A stretch of 64,000 bases of DNA from an uncultured Bacteroidales bacterium (GCA_902768435.1 CACXLJ010000003.1:41942-105941), one strand, 5' to 3'. Numbered from the stretch's first letter, positions 8,395 to 17,735 are shown. Notes: generated from the letters alone by a model not told the origin. Numbers and translations are program-made.

Positions 8395-9159
8395 TCAATA
8401 GGCGCCGTAGAGCATGTCGAGCACGCGGTCATAGGCCTTTGCGTTGTTGAAGCCCTGACGCTCCAGCACCAGAATGCTGTCGATCACATTGTCGAGGTAA
8501 CCAATCGAACGGTAGGGTTTGCTGGTGCGCTTGTCGTATATCTTCCAGTATTTCGTGCCTTTCAGGTCCTTGTGGAACTTCTTCACGAGTTCTGAGTCGT
8601 TGGTTTGCACGCTCCAGTTCTCCTTGGCAAAGTCCTTGCGTTTCTTCTCGAGGAATTCACGCAGGTTTTGGGTGTATTTGCCGTAGTTCTCCACCAGTTC
8701 CTTATACTTGATGATTTCTTTGGTTTCCATCTTCTCGAAGTAGGTCAGAGCCTCCACGCAATCGTCTTTGTCGTAGGGTTGCTGGAGCACATCTTTGATG
8801 TTCTGGTCAAACACGAGCTGGTCGCGGCGCTCGTAGGTGAGTTCGCGTGCCTTGGTGTAGTATTTGATGTCCTTCTCAAGTCCTTTTTTCATTTTCTCGA
8901 AGCTTGAAATCTCCTTTTTGGCTTCTTTCACCAGGCGATTCAGGCTATCTACGCGTGCCTCAATGGAGTCGATGCGTAGCTTGATCGCCTCGATGGAGTC
9001 TTTTTTCTCCTTCATGATGGCTTCTTGTGCTTCGATTTCGTCGTCAAGGTCGGTCACATTGTTGGTTTCCTTCACCATGGGAGTCACATCGATGGCATAC
9101 GCTGCCGGAGCCGCAACAGCCAGCACCAGCAAAGCAAACAAGGTTTTAAGTATTTTCAT
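8395..9159 (-). CDS. Secreted coiled-coil protein of unknown function
   Basis: 254 residues. N-terminal signal peptide (MKILKTLFALLVLAVAAPAAYA, cleavage about residue 22). Residues about 38-115 are strongly heptad-like (EIEAQEAIMKEKKDSIEAIK, RIDSIEARVDSLNRLVKEAK), then a charged helical C-terminal half ending in YDRVLDMLYGAY. No catalytic motif seen. Probably periplasmic. Monocistronic; a textbook promoter precedes it. Not recognised as any named family. Confidence 0.85.
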   Translation of the reverse strand: MKILKTLFALLVLAVAAPAAYAIDVTPMVKETNNVTDLDDEIEAQEAIMKEKKDSIEAIKLRIDSIEARVDSLNRLVKEAKKEISSFEKMKKGLEKDIKYYTKARELTYERRDQLVFDQNIKDVLQQPYDKDDCVEALTYFEKMETKEIIKYKELVENYGKYTQNLREFLEKKRKDFAKENWSVQTNDSELVKKFHKDLKGTKYWKIYDKRTSKPYRSIGYLDNVIDSILVLERQGFNNAKAYDRVLDMLYGAY

Positions 9160-9191
9160 AATCAGTTAATTGTTTCGTTATTAATCTTGCA

Positions 9192-9220
9192 CAAATATAC
9201 GAGAATTTTTTGAAAACCAA
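9192..9220 (-). promoter_or_regulatory. Bacteroidetes-type promoter for the coiled-coil protein
   Basis: Minus-strand TATATTTG at 9199..9192 (-7) with TTG at 9220..9218 (-33), spacer 18 bp; start codon 33 bp downstream of the -7 element. Confidence 0.65.
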
Positions 9221-9253
9221 GCAGAGCGAGGCAAAAAGTTGCAAAAGAATTAC

Positions 9254-10099
9254 TTATAGCACCAGTTCGCCATGAGCCAGGATGCGGCTGTTGCCGCCCA
9301 CCATGATGTTGCCGTCGGCCTGCAGTTGCGTGACAATAACCGATGGGCGGTTCATTGCCTCGCCTTGCATGAATCGGCAGGTGCTGGGGGCCGTTATCAG
9401 TCCGTTGCGGTGCAGGTAGTGGGTGAGTGCTCCGCTCGCCGTACCGGTGGCCGACTCCTCGGGGATGCCGTATAGCGGACCGAAGTTGCGTGTGTGTGCC
9501 GTGTAGCCGTCTTGGCTCAGCGCAAAGGCATGAACCCCCGTCACACCCAGTCCGCGGCTCATCTCGGCCAACGCGTCCATGTCAGGTTGCAGCGCATGGA
9601 GTGCCTCGGGGTTCGCCACAGGCATCATAATGTCAGGCAGGCCCGTGCTGATGATTTCGATGGGCAGGGTAGGGCACTGCATGCTCTCGTTCACACCCAT
9701 CAAGCGGTGCAGGCGCTCGGCATCAACAGCGGTGGGCAGTAGGATAGGGGTCGCCATCTGCATCATCACCTGCGTGCCTGGCCACACTTCAAGGTCGCCG
9801 GCAAGCGTGTGGTTCAGGCACACCTCGCCCTCGGTCACTATGCCCACTTCACGCAGCACCCCAAAGGTGGCTATCGTGGCATGGCCGCACAGGTCCACCT
9901 CGCCGCAAGGCGTGAAGTAGCGCACCGTGAAGGTCGAAGGACCATCATGCCGCACAAATGCTGTTTCAGAGTATCGCAGCTCGGCTGCCACCTGCTGCAT
10001 CAGTGCCTCGCTTGGGAAGTCCTTGTCGAGCAGCACCACACCAGCGGGATTTCCGCCAAATGGTTCGCTTGTGAAAGCATCTACAATATAGAATTTCAT
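9254..10099 (-). CDS. PhzF-family isomerase
   Basis: 281 residues, standard for the PhenaZine biosynthesis F-like family (diaminopimelate epimerase fold). Diagnostic N-terminus VDAFTSEPFGGNPAGVVLLD, ELRYSETAFV with the conserved catalytic Glu (about residue 45), VDLCGHATIAT and EESATGTASGALTHYL. Most members outside phenazine clusters have unknown substrates, and no phenazine genes are nearby. A -7 element TAATTTTG (10134..10127, minus) lies about 28 bp upstream of the start. Confidence 0.93.
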   Translation of the reverse strand: MKFYIVDAFTSEPFGGNPAGVVLLDKDFPSEALMQQVAAELRYSETAFVRHDGPSTFTVRYFTPCGEVDLCGHATIATFGVLREVGIVTEGEVCLNHTLAGDLEVWPGTQVMMQMATPILLPTAVDAERLHRLMGVNESMQCPTLPIEIISTGLPDIMMPVANPEALHALQPDMDALAEMSRGLGVTGVHAFALSQDGYTAHTRNFGPLYGIPEESATGTASGALTHYLHRNGLITAPSTCRFMQGEAMNRPSVIVTQLQADGNIMVGGNSRILAHGELVL

Positions 10100-10239
10100 C
10101 GGTTCTTTTCGTTATGATTGAATTCTCAAAATTACGCAAAATAATCCTTTCGTCCTAAATTAGTGTTCCAATTTCACGCATTTTGTCCGAAAATGGACTG
10201 TGCGCATGCCTGATGATAGCATTTTTCGCATTTTTTTTG

Positions 10240-10247
10240 TAAGTTTG
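10240..10247 (+). promoter_or_regulatory. Probable -7 element for the C26 amidotransferase gene
   Basis: TAAGTTTG matches TAnnTTTG, 29 bp before the ATG at 10277; it follows a T-rich stretch with no clear -33 element. Confidence 0.5.
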
Positions 10248-10276
10248 CACTTAGAACTCAACACTTCTTGCTACAC

Positions 10277-11263
10277 ATGAACCGCAAACCGTCCATAACG
10301 AGAGTGCTACTCTTTGCCATCGTGTGCTGTCTCGCAGTCGCTTTCAATGTGCAGGCACAGCACCCCGTGCGCATAGGCATCGCCTGGGTGCCCAATGCCA
10401 AGGCCTACGACCGCGTGGTGCGCTCCATCGAGGCGGCGGGAGGCGAGGCCGTTATATTGCCCCAGATGCGCGCAGCGGCTCTCAAATACGACGGCACACA
10501 ACTGTTGCCACAGTATGTTGACGAAAACGGAGTCCTGCTCCAGCAGTATGCCGACATGGTGAAAATCGACACCTATGCTGGCACTGGTGCCGATAGCCTG
10601 ATGAAAGACATTGACGCTGTCGTTTTCCTGGGCGGTGGCGACATCAGTTCCACGCTCTTTGCCAAGCCTCAGCCCTGGCATGGGATTGAAGAAGACAACA
10701 ACTGTAATGCCGAGCGTGACATTTCGGAATATCTCACCATGTCCTATTGTCTCGACCACAACATACCGCTCTTGGGGCTGTGCCGAGGCATGCAGATGCT
10801 TGCCGTGGTCTCGGGGGTGCCACTCATCCAGGATCTTGGCCAATATTTTGCCACACAGGGCAAGGATTACCACTACTTGCACCGCATGCAGCGCGATGAA
10901 CAAGGAAAGAGGTACTATACCCCTCATGATGTGACGGTGACCGACACCACATCCATCCTCTACAGCATTGCTGGCACTGTGCACATCCGCAAAGTGCCCT
11001 CGTGGCACCATCAGGCTTGTGGCGATGTGACGGGTACACCACTCAAGGTGACAGCCATCACCCTCACCGACGGCATTCCTGTGGTCGAAGCCATTGAGCG
11101 CACCGATGTTACCTTTGCCCTGGGCGTGCAGTTCCACCCCGAAGAGGCTGTGCGCATGAACCTCGATGGCGAGGCCGCTGCAAGCTTCATGCCCATCAAT
11201 GAGGGCCTCGCCTTCTTCCGCGCCCTCATCAACCAAGCCGAGAAAATGAAAATAAGTAGATAG
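10277..11263 (+). CDS. Secreted class I glutamine amidotransferase-like hydrolase (peptidase C26)
   Basis: 328 residues from the ATG at 10277 (a TTG 9 bp upstream is possible but less likely). Signal peptide to about residue 26 (ending NVQAQ), so the enzyme is exported. The fold is the gamma-glutamyl-gamma-aminobutyrate hydrolase type: nucleophile Cys in GLCRGMQMLAVVSG (about residue 173), His/Glu in VQFHPEEAV near the C-terminus, and the oxyanion region DAVVFLGGGDISSTLF. Substrate unknown; a gamma-glutamyl compound or peptide is likely. Followed after 35 bp by the NhaC antiporter gene. Confidence 0.9.
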   Translation: MNRKPSITRVLLFAIVCCLAVAFNVQAQHPVRIGIAWVPNAKAYDRVVRSIEAAGGEAVILPQMRAAALKYDGTQLLPQYVDENGVLLQQYADMVKIDTYAGTGADSLMKDIDAVVFLGGGDISSTLFAKPQPWHGIEEDNNCNAERDISEYLTMSYCLDHNIPLLGLCRGMQMLAVVSGVPLIQDLGQYFATQGKDYHYLHRMQRDEQGKRYYTPHDVTVTDTTSILYSIAGTVHIRKVPSWHHQACGDVTGTPLKVTAITLTDGIPVVEAIERTDVTFALGVQFHPEEAVRMNLDGEAAASFMPINEGLAFFRALINQAEKMKISR

Positions 11264-11298
11264 AACTATAACCCCCTTAAAAACGAACCTGTTTCCTC

Positions 11299-12777
11299 AT
11301 GAACGAATACAAACTTCCTCATCCGCTCATAGCCAGCATCCCCATTGTGGTACTCATTGCCCTGCTGGGCGTTTCCATCGCCCTCTTCGGCAGCGACTCG
11401 CTGAGCGGTGGCAGCCAGATTTCCCTCATCATTGGCATGGCGGTGTGCGTACTCATCTCCATGATTTTCTATCGTGTGCCCTGGAAGGCGTTTGAGAAAC
11501 AGATGCAGAAGACGATGGGCGGCATCTTCGTCACCCTGCTCATCCTGCTCTCGGTGGGTATGCTTGCCGGGGCGTGGATGATTAGCGGGGTGGTGCCCAC
11601 ACTCATCTACTATGGCGTGCAGATTCTCTCGCCACAGTTCTTCCTGGTCACTGCCTGCATCATCTGCTCGCTTGTGTCGCTGTTGTCGGGTAGTTCCTGG
11701 ACCACCATCGCCACCATTGGTGTGGCGCTGCTAGGTGTGGGCAACGCACTGGGCATCTCGCAGGCCTGGACTGCTGGTGCCATCATCTCGGGGGCCTACT
11801 TCGGCGACAAGATGTCGCCCTTGAGCGATACCACCATCTTGGCATCATCCACCACTCGCGTCGACATCTTCGTGCACATCCGCTACATGATGCACACCAC
11901 GGTGCCCGCGTTGGCCATTTCGCTGATTATCTTCTTCATTGCCGGATTGGGACACACAAGCACCACAACCCTCAATATCGAACAGTATACCAAGGGATTG
12001 GAATCAACCTTCAATATCTCGCTGTGGACGCTGCTCGTGCCGTTGCTCACGGGTGTGCTCATCGCCCGCCGTGTGCCCTCGCTCATCGTACTCTTTGTCT
12101 CGTCGATTATGGCGGGCATCATGGCGCTCATCCTGCAGCCGCACATACTCACCACCATTGCCGACGATGCTTCGCTCACCTCGGTGGCAGCCGTTACCAA
12201 GGGCCTCGCCATCACCTTCTATGGCGCTACGGCCATCGACACAGGTTTTCCTGCGCTCAACGACCTGGTTTCGACTGGTGGCATGGCTGGTATGCTCAAC
12301 ACCATTTGGCTCATTATCTGCGCCATGTGCTTTGGTTCGGTGATGGTGGCAAGTCGCATGCTCGAGAGCATCACGCGCTGCATCATCAGATTTGTGCACA
12401 ATCGTTTCAGCACGGTTGGGTCCACTGTGATTACCGGCCTTTTCCTCAATCTCACCACGGGCGATCAGTTCATCAGCATCGTGCTCACAGCCGATATGTT
12501 CAAGGATGTATATGGCAAGCAGGGCTACGAACAGCGGCTGCTGAGCCGCACCACCGAAGATGCCGCTACCGTAACCTCGGTGCTCGTGCCCTGGAACACC
12601 TGCGGCATGACGCAGGCCACCGTGCTGGGCGTGCCCACGCTCACCTATTTGCCTTATTGCTTTTTCAATTTGCTATGCCCCTGCATGACGCTCCTCATCG
12701 CCGCCCTCGGCTGGCGCATCAAGCGCATCCCACCATCGTCCGAAATCACTCCTGAAGCCGAACCCGACTTGGGTTGA
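11299..12777 (+). CDS. nhaC: Na+/H+ antiporter, NhaC family
   Basis: 492 residues, about 11-12 hydrophobic segments through the length. The NhaC family signatures GSSWTTIATIGVALLGVG and GAIISGAYFGDKMSPLSDTT are present, and VLVPWNTCGMTQATVLG near the C-terminus. Exchanges sodium for protons across the inner membrane; some members instead exchange malate/lactate or amino acids, which sequence alone does not resolve. 35 bp downstream of the C26 hydrolase gene, probably co-transcribed. Confidence 0.92.
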   Translation: MNEYKLPHPLIASIPIVVLIALLGVSIALFGSDSLSGGSQISLIIGMAVCVLISMIFYRVPWKAFEKQMQKTMGGIFVTLLILLSVGMLAGAWMISGVVPTLIYYGVQILSPQFFLVTACIICSLVSLLSGSSWTTIATIGVALLGVGNALGISQAWTAGAIISGAYFGDKMSPLSDTTILASSTTRVDIFVHIRYMMHTTVPALAISLIIFFIAGLGHTSTTTLNIEQYTKGLESTFNISLWTLLVPLLTGVLIARRVPSLIVLFVSSIMAGIMALILQPHILTTIADDASLTSVAAVTKGLAITFYGATAIDTGFPALNDLVSTGGMAGMLNTIWLIICAMCFGSVMVASRMLESITRCIIRFVHNRFSTVGSTVITGLFLNLTTGDQFISIVLTADMFKDVYGKQGYEQRLLSRTTEDAATVTSVLVPWNTCGMTQATVLGVPTLTYLPYCFFNLLCPCMTLLIAALGWRIKRIPPSSEITPEAEPDLG

Positions 12778-12792
12778 ATTATAATCTTTCCC

Positions 12793-14847
12793 TCATCGGT
12801 TTATGATACCATTGTCAGTGTCTCTTAAATTGATGGTTTTATCGGCCGACTGATGTTTTCGGCCTCGGCTTAATCGCCATGATATGTTAAGCGATAAACT
12901 GTTGCCGCTATCTCTATCGTTTAAGACGAGGTGCTTGTAAAGATTCCGATTTAGAATCTCGCTCTCAGAAACCTTGTAGTTATTGATGAAAGGATTTGAC
13001 CATGTGAGTGAGAATTGCCAATCCTTATAGCTGTACGAGCATTGTAAGGTCGTATAAGCTCCGCTATATCCCTTTGTTTCGCCCTCTAAGAAGCGAAAGC
13101 CATTGTTAGCATAAGCCAGCAAAGTGAATTTTCCGAGATAGGCTGTGACACCAGCTGAATAGAACCACGATGTGTAGCAATGCGTATAGTCAAAGCCGTA
13201 ATTGAAGCAACGCATCATTCCTCCGTTTGCATTAATCTGTAGTTTATTGGGGCTAATCCAATAACTTGCGTATGCCATTGCATTCAATACATTAATAGCT
13301 TTCTGATTGATCTGTGTATAGATAAACTTGTCGTCGGCCGTACGCTCATAGAGTGCCATATTGGGTTTGTCGCAATGTCTGTAGAATCCTTCTGCAAATG
13401 TGCTCCATCTGTCATCGTTATACGACAGGCGTAATGTGTGTTCCGTGTCACGGGCTGGCTTGAGGTTGGGATTGCCGACAGTATATTCTATGCTGTTTGT
13501 CTGAATGGTGGCATCGCTGATCATAGCAATACGCGAAGCACGGTCTTTCATCTCGAAGGTATAGCTTAGTTGCATCCCATTCATGATATTATAAGCCAGC
13601 GTTGCCTTCGGGCGGAATGTCCAAAAGTCGTAATGATGCTCATTCTGATTGTAGTGTATGTAGCTTGCTCCCAAACCAAATGAATAGCGTAAGTCCTTGA
13701 GTGAGCCTTTTATCTCGCTGAATGCATAAACGCTGTTCTGATTCAACTCTGTCAGGGCAAAAGCATCGCCCATATAATCATTTTTCGTGTATTTGTAGCG
13801 ATAGTTTACTCCTGCCGATATCGTGAATGGTTTCAGTTGGTTTTCGTAGACTATTTCAGATAATGCCGAGACCGTCTTGCCATTCACATCATATTGATAA
13901 GGTGCTCCCTCATCGTAATAATTGCTGCTTTTCGTGGCAATGTATGTGCCAACAGCATTTGCCGTGATTGACTGACGCGGAGTGAGTTGGCTGAAGAAAT
14001 ACAAGTCAAGGACAGGAGAATTAGAATGGGCACTCTCTCTGCTAAATGAGCTATATCGCTTTGCGCCATCTATAATGTCCTTGATTGAATAATTACCTGG
14101 AGTCTTATTCAGACTCTCACTCAAAGATGCCTGAAATACAAATGCTGTAGAATCTGCCAGATTGTAGGTCAGCTTCATGTCATGGCTGTGTGCCTTTCTG
14201 AGGGTCTCGACATCTTCACGCTCTATAGTGTGGATGCCACCATCATTCAAGGTATATTCAGCCCATTCAGTTGCCCGCATTCCATTTAACTTATAACCAC
14301 TATAATTGTAGGAGACAGTAAACTCGCTTTTCTTATGGTTCCATTTACCATATACTGTACCATCACCTTGCCAAGAAGTGAGGGTGGGAGTAATGTCAAC
14401 ACCTATCGTGTAACCTGAGTCCTCGTGCTTGGTGATAATGTTGATGACATAGGCCACACCTTCACCATAACGCACACCGGGATTGTCGATGAAGTCTATT
14501 TTGCTTATGAGTTTGGGATCAAGTGCCAGCATTTCCCCTTTGTCGACGATGATACCATTGATTCTTAGTTGCACACTGCCTCTGCCATCTATTGCAGTTA
14601 TAGAATGTGTTACACCATCAATTCGGAGGTTGGGCAATGAGAGTTTCTGTAGAAGGCTATAACCGTTGTTTGAGGCGCTCTTTTGGGCAACAGTGGGGTA
14701 AAGCATTTGTCCGTCGGCCTTGCTGATGACCTTGGCGCCTTTAACTACGATTTCATCTAGAGTAACGGTCTTCTCTTCATTCTGAGCAAAGGCCGAGAAT
14801 GAAAAAAGATTAATGAGAACGAATAAAATAAATAGTTTCATTTGCAT
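12793..14847 (-). CDS. TonB-dependent outer-membrane receptor (beta-barrel family)
   Basis: 684 residues. Signal peptide to about residue 22 (ending SFSAFA). Plug-like domain follows: KTVTLDEIVVKGAKV, SIDGRGSVQLRING-type strand, and PGVRYGEGVAYVINIITK. The rest is an alternating aromatic beta-barrel typical of the Bacteroidetes outer membrane beta-barrel group; no SusD partner is nearby. It needs TonB energy to import an unknown ligand. Convergent with nhaC (15 bp gap). Start at 14847 or 14841 (M1 or M3). The start lies in a perfect inverted repeat, and three phased heptamers lie upstream, next to the gene for a membrane-anchored regulator. Confidence 0.88.
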   Translation of the reverse strand: MQMKLFILFVLINLFSFSAFAQNEEKTVTLDEIVVKGAKVISKADGQMLYPTVAQKSASNNGYSLLQKLSLPNLRIDGVTHSITAIDGRGSVQLRINGIIVDKGEMLALDPKLISKIDFIDNPGVRYGEGVAYVINIITKHEDSGYTIGVDITPTLTSWQGDGTVYGKWNHKKSEFTVSYNYSGYKLNGMRATEWAEYTLNDGGIHTIEREDVETLRKAHSHDMKLTYNLADSTAFVFQASLSESLNKTPGNYSIKDIIDGAKRYSSFSRESAHSNSPVLDLYFFSQLTPRQSITANAVGTYIATKSSNYYDEGAPYQYDVNGKTVSALSEIVYENQLKPFTISAGVNYRYKYTKNDYMGDAFALTELNQNSVYAFSEIKGSLKDLRYSFGLGASYIHYNQNEHHYDFWTFRPKATLAYNIMNGMQLSYTFEMKDRASRIAMISDATIQTNSIEYTVGNPNLKPARDTEHTLRLSYNDDRWSTFAEGFYRHCDKPNMALYERTADDKFIYTQINQKAINVLNAMAYASYWISPNKLQINANGGMMRCFNYGFDYTHCYTSWFYSAGVTAYLGKFTLLAYANNGFRFLEGETKGYSGAYTTLQCSYSYKDWQFSLTWSNPFINNYKVSESEILNRNLYKHLVLNDRDSGNSLSLNISWRLSRGRKHQSADKTINLRDTDNGIINR

Positions 14848-14873
14848 CGAACTTTTTTGATTTTCGATGCAAA
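14841..14873. repeat. Inverted repeat over the TonB-receptor start codon
   Basis: TTTGCATCGA (14841-14850) and TCGATGCAAA (14864-14873) form a perfect 10-bp inverted repeat with a 13-bp loop. It overlaps the -7 element and the first ATG, so it could be an operator or an RNA hairpin that hides the start. Confidence 0.75.
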
Positions 14874-14877
14874 GGTA
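14870..14877 (-). promoter_or_regulatory. -7 element of the TonB-receptor gene
   Basis: TACCTTTG on the minus strand, a full TAnnTTTG match, 22 bp before the start codon. The -33 position holds CTG instead of TTG, a weak core that would suit a promoter needing an activator. Confidence 0.65.
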
Positions 14878-14909
14878 TTACGAAATTAAAACAATGCCAG
14901 ATATGTTAC

Positions 14910-14938
14910 CTGACATCTTTCTGACATTTCTCTGACAT
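14910..14938. promoter_or_regulatory. Candidate operator: three CTGACAT heptamers phased at 11 bp
   Basis: CTGACAT occurs at 14910, 14921 and 14932, exactly 11 bp apart (ATGTCAG on the transcribed strand). Direct repeats with one-turn spacing are the classic binding pattern of OmpR/PhoB-type winged-helix regulators, and such a regulator is encoded by the adjacent gene. The array ends 33 bp upstream of the -7 element. Repeats and spacing are seen; regulator binding is inferred. Confidence 0.7.
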
Positions 14939-14946
14939 TAACCTAA

Positions 14947-15645
14947 CTATTTGATTTCCAATTTGTAACATTTACCTCTATCAGACACTATTTTCAACTT
15001 GCAATTAGCTTCCAAGATGGGTTTTACTCGTTTGATAAGAGTGTAAAGTGTGTCGCTGGCATCGGGCTTCTTGGGCCACAGACGGTCACAAATTTCTTGC
15101 TTGGATAGTGAATGAGATTCAGTCTTCATAAACATCTCCATAAGGGAATGCTGCATCGGAGTGAAATGAATAGGTTTGCCCTTAGCCGTAATAAATTTGT
15201 CATTGGCCAATATAATGCCGCCATAACTCAGACCTTTTGCAAACAGCTCAGGCTTAAACTTGCGCATATACCACAGACTGCACATGATCCACAGAATGCC
15301 GGCAAACAATAATGCCCCAGATGCTCGTTGATCAGAAAGCATCAGTATGGTCATAAAGTCGCAATTTGCTTGTGCCACCATCTGCGTCTCCTGACGGCCA
15401 GCTTTTCTAATTGATGTCATGGCAATGCATGCGGTATTTTTCAGTTCGGCGATGGTGAGATGACTGCGATAGCATCGAATGGTGTCAGCATTGACCACAT
15501 CGGTCGGCATTTCGGCAAGAGTGAGTTTAAGCGCATTGTTCACATCTCGTGTTATTATGTTTTCGGTACTTTTATAGCTACCTATTCCTGAACACAACGC
15601 ACAAAGCATGATGAAAACGAATATAACGAAAGGAAGTTTTTTCAT
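14947..15645 (-). CDS. Membrane-anchored winged-helix transcription regulator (ToxR-like layout, inverted)
   Basis: 232 residues. N-terminal hydrophobic segment (about 5-22), an extracytoplasmic stretch of about 90 residues, a second membrane segment (ALLFAGILWIMCSLWYM, about 109-126), then a cytoplasmic C-terminal OmpR/PhoB-type winged helix (about 150-232: HFTPMQHSLMEMFM, SKQEICDRLWPKKPDASDTL, YTLIKRVKPIL, DRGKCYKLEI). No receiver or kinase domain. This is a one-component sensor that would read an envelope signal and act on DNA directly. It lies 99 bp upstream of, and on the same strand as, the TonB receptor gene, whose promoter carries phased heptamers. ToxR itself has its DNA-binding domain at the N-terminus. 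Confidence 0.85.
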   Translation of the reverse strand: MKKLPFVIFVFIMLCALCSGIGSYKSTENIITRDVNNALKLTLAEMPTDVVNADTIRCYRSHLTIAELKNTACIAMTSIRKAGRQETQMVAQANCDFMTILMLSDQRASGALLFAGILWIMCSLWYMRKFKPELFAKGLSYGGIILANDKFITAKGKPIHFTPMQHSLMEMFMKTESHSLSKQEICDRLWPKKPDASDTLYTLIKRVKPILEANCKLKIVSDRGKCYKLEIK

Positions 15646-15718
15646 CGGTATAAATTCTTATTTGGTATTCAATATTTCAATCATTTTCTTAACATCTGGC
15701 AATGCACGGTGGAAGTCC

Positions 15719-17716
15719 TTAGGGCCTGTAGATGAGTTGGTTGGTGTTCATGCGGTGCATGTATTGCTGAATCATCGATTTCAGTTCGCGCTCCATTTGT
15801 GCCTGCTCAGGTGCTTGCCCCACCAGGTTGTGGCGCAGCATGGGGTCGGTTCTGAAGCGATACATCGCCTTCACGCGTTCGCCGTCGAACTGCATCATCC
15901 ACTCGCCTTTAAAGTACTGGTAAATGCCGTTGTTGTAGTTCAACGCCCAGGTCTGTTCAGGTGGTGTGCTCAGCAGATCGCAGCCAAAACTCAGGTAAGG
16001 CTGGTCATAGCCCACCACATGCAACAGCGTGGGCATAATGGAGGCCTGCTGCGCGATGACATCGGAGCGGATGCCTGGCGTGAGGCTGCCGTCGGGCGTG
16101 AAGAAGATGATGGGTATCGAGTAGAGCCCCTGGTCGGTCTTGTAGAATGAGTGCGTGCTCCTGTTGGTGTGGTCGGCAACAATCACGAATACGGTGTTCT
16201 GGTACCAGGGTTCGTGGCTGGCTTTCTCGAAGAAGCGGCGCAGGGCTAGGTCGGTATAGCGTATGCACTTGTGCATGGGGTTGCCGCCCTCTTCCTTGAA
16301 CTCGTTGGCATATTGTTCGGGCACCTTATAGGGGTGATGTGACGAGGCGGTGAACACGGTGGCCACAAAGGGCTGCTTGAAGGTGCCGATGTGCTGCTCC
16401 ATGAATTGCAAGAAGGGTTCGTCCCAAATGGCCCAGGTACCGTCAAAGTCGTCGTCGCCCTTGAAATTGGGGTCGGCATTAAACTCGGTGCGGCCATAAT
16501 ACTCCTTGTAGCCCGTTGCGCGAGCAAAGGCCTCAAAGCCCATCGACCCGTTCTGCGCTCCGTGGAAGAAAGCGGTGTGGTAACCCTTGCCGGCCAGCAT
16601 CTTGGCGATGCCCGTCAGGTCGTTCATCGAGGCTGGGGTGAGGATAAACGGCTCTCGCATCATGGGTATGCTCGAGATCACACTGGGCATGGCATCGATG
16701 CTCTTGCGTCCGTTGGCAAACGAGTATTCAAAGGTGAGCGAGCGGTTGATGAGCGAGTCGGTAAAGGGGGCGTAACCCTTGTAGTTGGGGCCAATGTTGC
16801 GGTGGTTGAGCGCACCTATGTATTCCTTGCCATAGCTCTCAATGATGATAATCACCACATTCTTCTTGTTCATCACAGCACCCGAATCGGGCATGTGAAT
16901 GGGTGAGAAGACGGCCTCCATCTCTTGTTGGCTGGCGAAGTATTTGGGTTCGTCAAACACATTCTTGCCTATGGTGCGCAGCATCGAGAAGGGAGTGTTG
17001 AGCACGAGGGCGGCCTCGATGGGACGGTCCACATACTGGTTGGCGTTACTGATGGTGATGGGACGCACAGCCGTGGTGAAACCGCCGCGCATGCCGCCTA
17101 TCATCAAGCCCACCATCGCCAGCAGGCTAACGAGGCAGGTGAGGTCATATTTCACCCAGTTCAGCCGTTTGTAGTGGAGTCTGGGTTTCACATAGCACTT
17201 CCACATGAAGAAGATGAGCGCTGCGGCAATGAGCACCAGATACCAGTGCCGCACAATCTCGGTGCCGAAGATACTTGCCAGGTTGTTCTCGTTCTGGAAC
17301 TCGGTGAACACAGTGCTTGTGGTGCGGCGCGAAGTGTATTGGAAATAGACCGTGTCGCACAGGTTCATCACCACCGCCAGCGAGTTCATCACCACATAGA
17401 TCCATTTGCACATCTTCTGGAACCAGGGCCTTTCCTTGTAGTGCAGCGGGAGCAGCATGAGCACAATGTAGATGCACAGGGTGTACATGATGGCCGAGGT
17501 GTCGAACATCACACCACCGCGCAGCATTTCCATCAGGTGGCTGGCGCTCAGGTTGTCGCTGAAGTAACTGTAGTTTACCAGCAGGAACACGATGCGGCAC
17601 ACGAAATACACAATGTAGGCAATGGCGAGGTTGCAAAGCAAGGCAAGCAACGGCGATGCCACGCTATCTTTCACTATATGGGATATCTTCTTGAAAAACT
17701 CTTTCAGTTTCGTCAT
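15719..17716 (-). CDS. LtaS-like membrane sulfatase/phosphotransferase
   Basis: 665 residues. Five hydrophobic segments in the first 200 residues, then a large periplasmic alkaline-phosphatase-fold domain (about 255-600): metal site VVIIIIESYGKEY, nucleophile region ANGRKSIDAMPSVISS where Ser or Thr is expected, FHGAQNGSMGF, and VFVIVADHTNRSTHS with Asp-His ligands. Relatives transfer phosphoglycerol or phosphoethanolamine onto lipids or glycans. Gram-negative cells lack lipoteichoic acid, so the product here is probably a modified envelope lipid or glycan. Last gene of a GH3-like / small membrane protein / LtaS-like run with gaps of 18 and 19 bp. Confidence 0.9.
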   Translation of the reverse strand: MTKLKEFFKKISHIVKDSVASPLLALLCNLAIAYIVYFVCRIVFLLVNYSYFSDNLSASHLMEMLRGGVMFDTSAIMYTLCIYIVLMLLPLHYKERPWFQKMCKWIYVVMNSLAVVMNLCDTVYFQYTSRRTTSTVFTEFQNENNLASIFGTEIVRHWYLVLIAAALIFFMWKCYVKPRLHYKRLNWVKYDLTCLVSLLAMVGLMIGGMRGGFTTAVRPITISNANQYVDRPIEAALVLNTPFSMLRTIGKNVFDEPKYFASQQEMEAVFSPIHMPDSGAVMNKKNVVIIIIESYGKEYIGALNHRNIGPNYKGYAPFTDSLINRSLTFEYSFANGRKSIDAMPSVISSIPMMREPFILTPASMNDLTGIAKMLAGKGYHTAFFHGAQNGSMGFEAFARATGYKEYYGRTEFNADPNFKGDDDFDGTWAIWDEPFLQFMEQHIGTFKQPFVATVFTASSHHPYKVPEQYANEFKEEGGNPMHKCIRYTDLALRRFFEKASHEPWYQNTVFVIVADHTNRSTHSFYKTDQGLYSIPIIFFTPDGSLTPGIRSDVIAQQASIMPTLLHVVGYDQPYLSFGCDLLSTPPEQTWALNYNNGIYQYFKGEWMMQFDGERVKAMYRFRTDPMLRHNLVGQAPEQAQMERELKSMIQQYMHRMNTNQLIYRP

Positions 17717-17735
17717 CAGACTTCAAATAAGGGGG

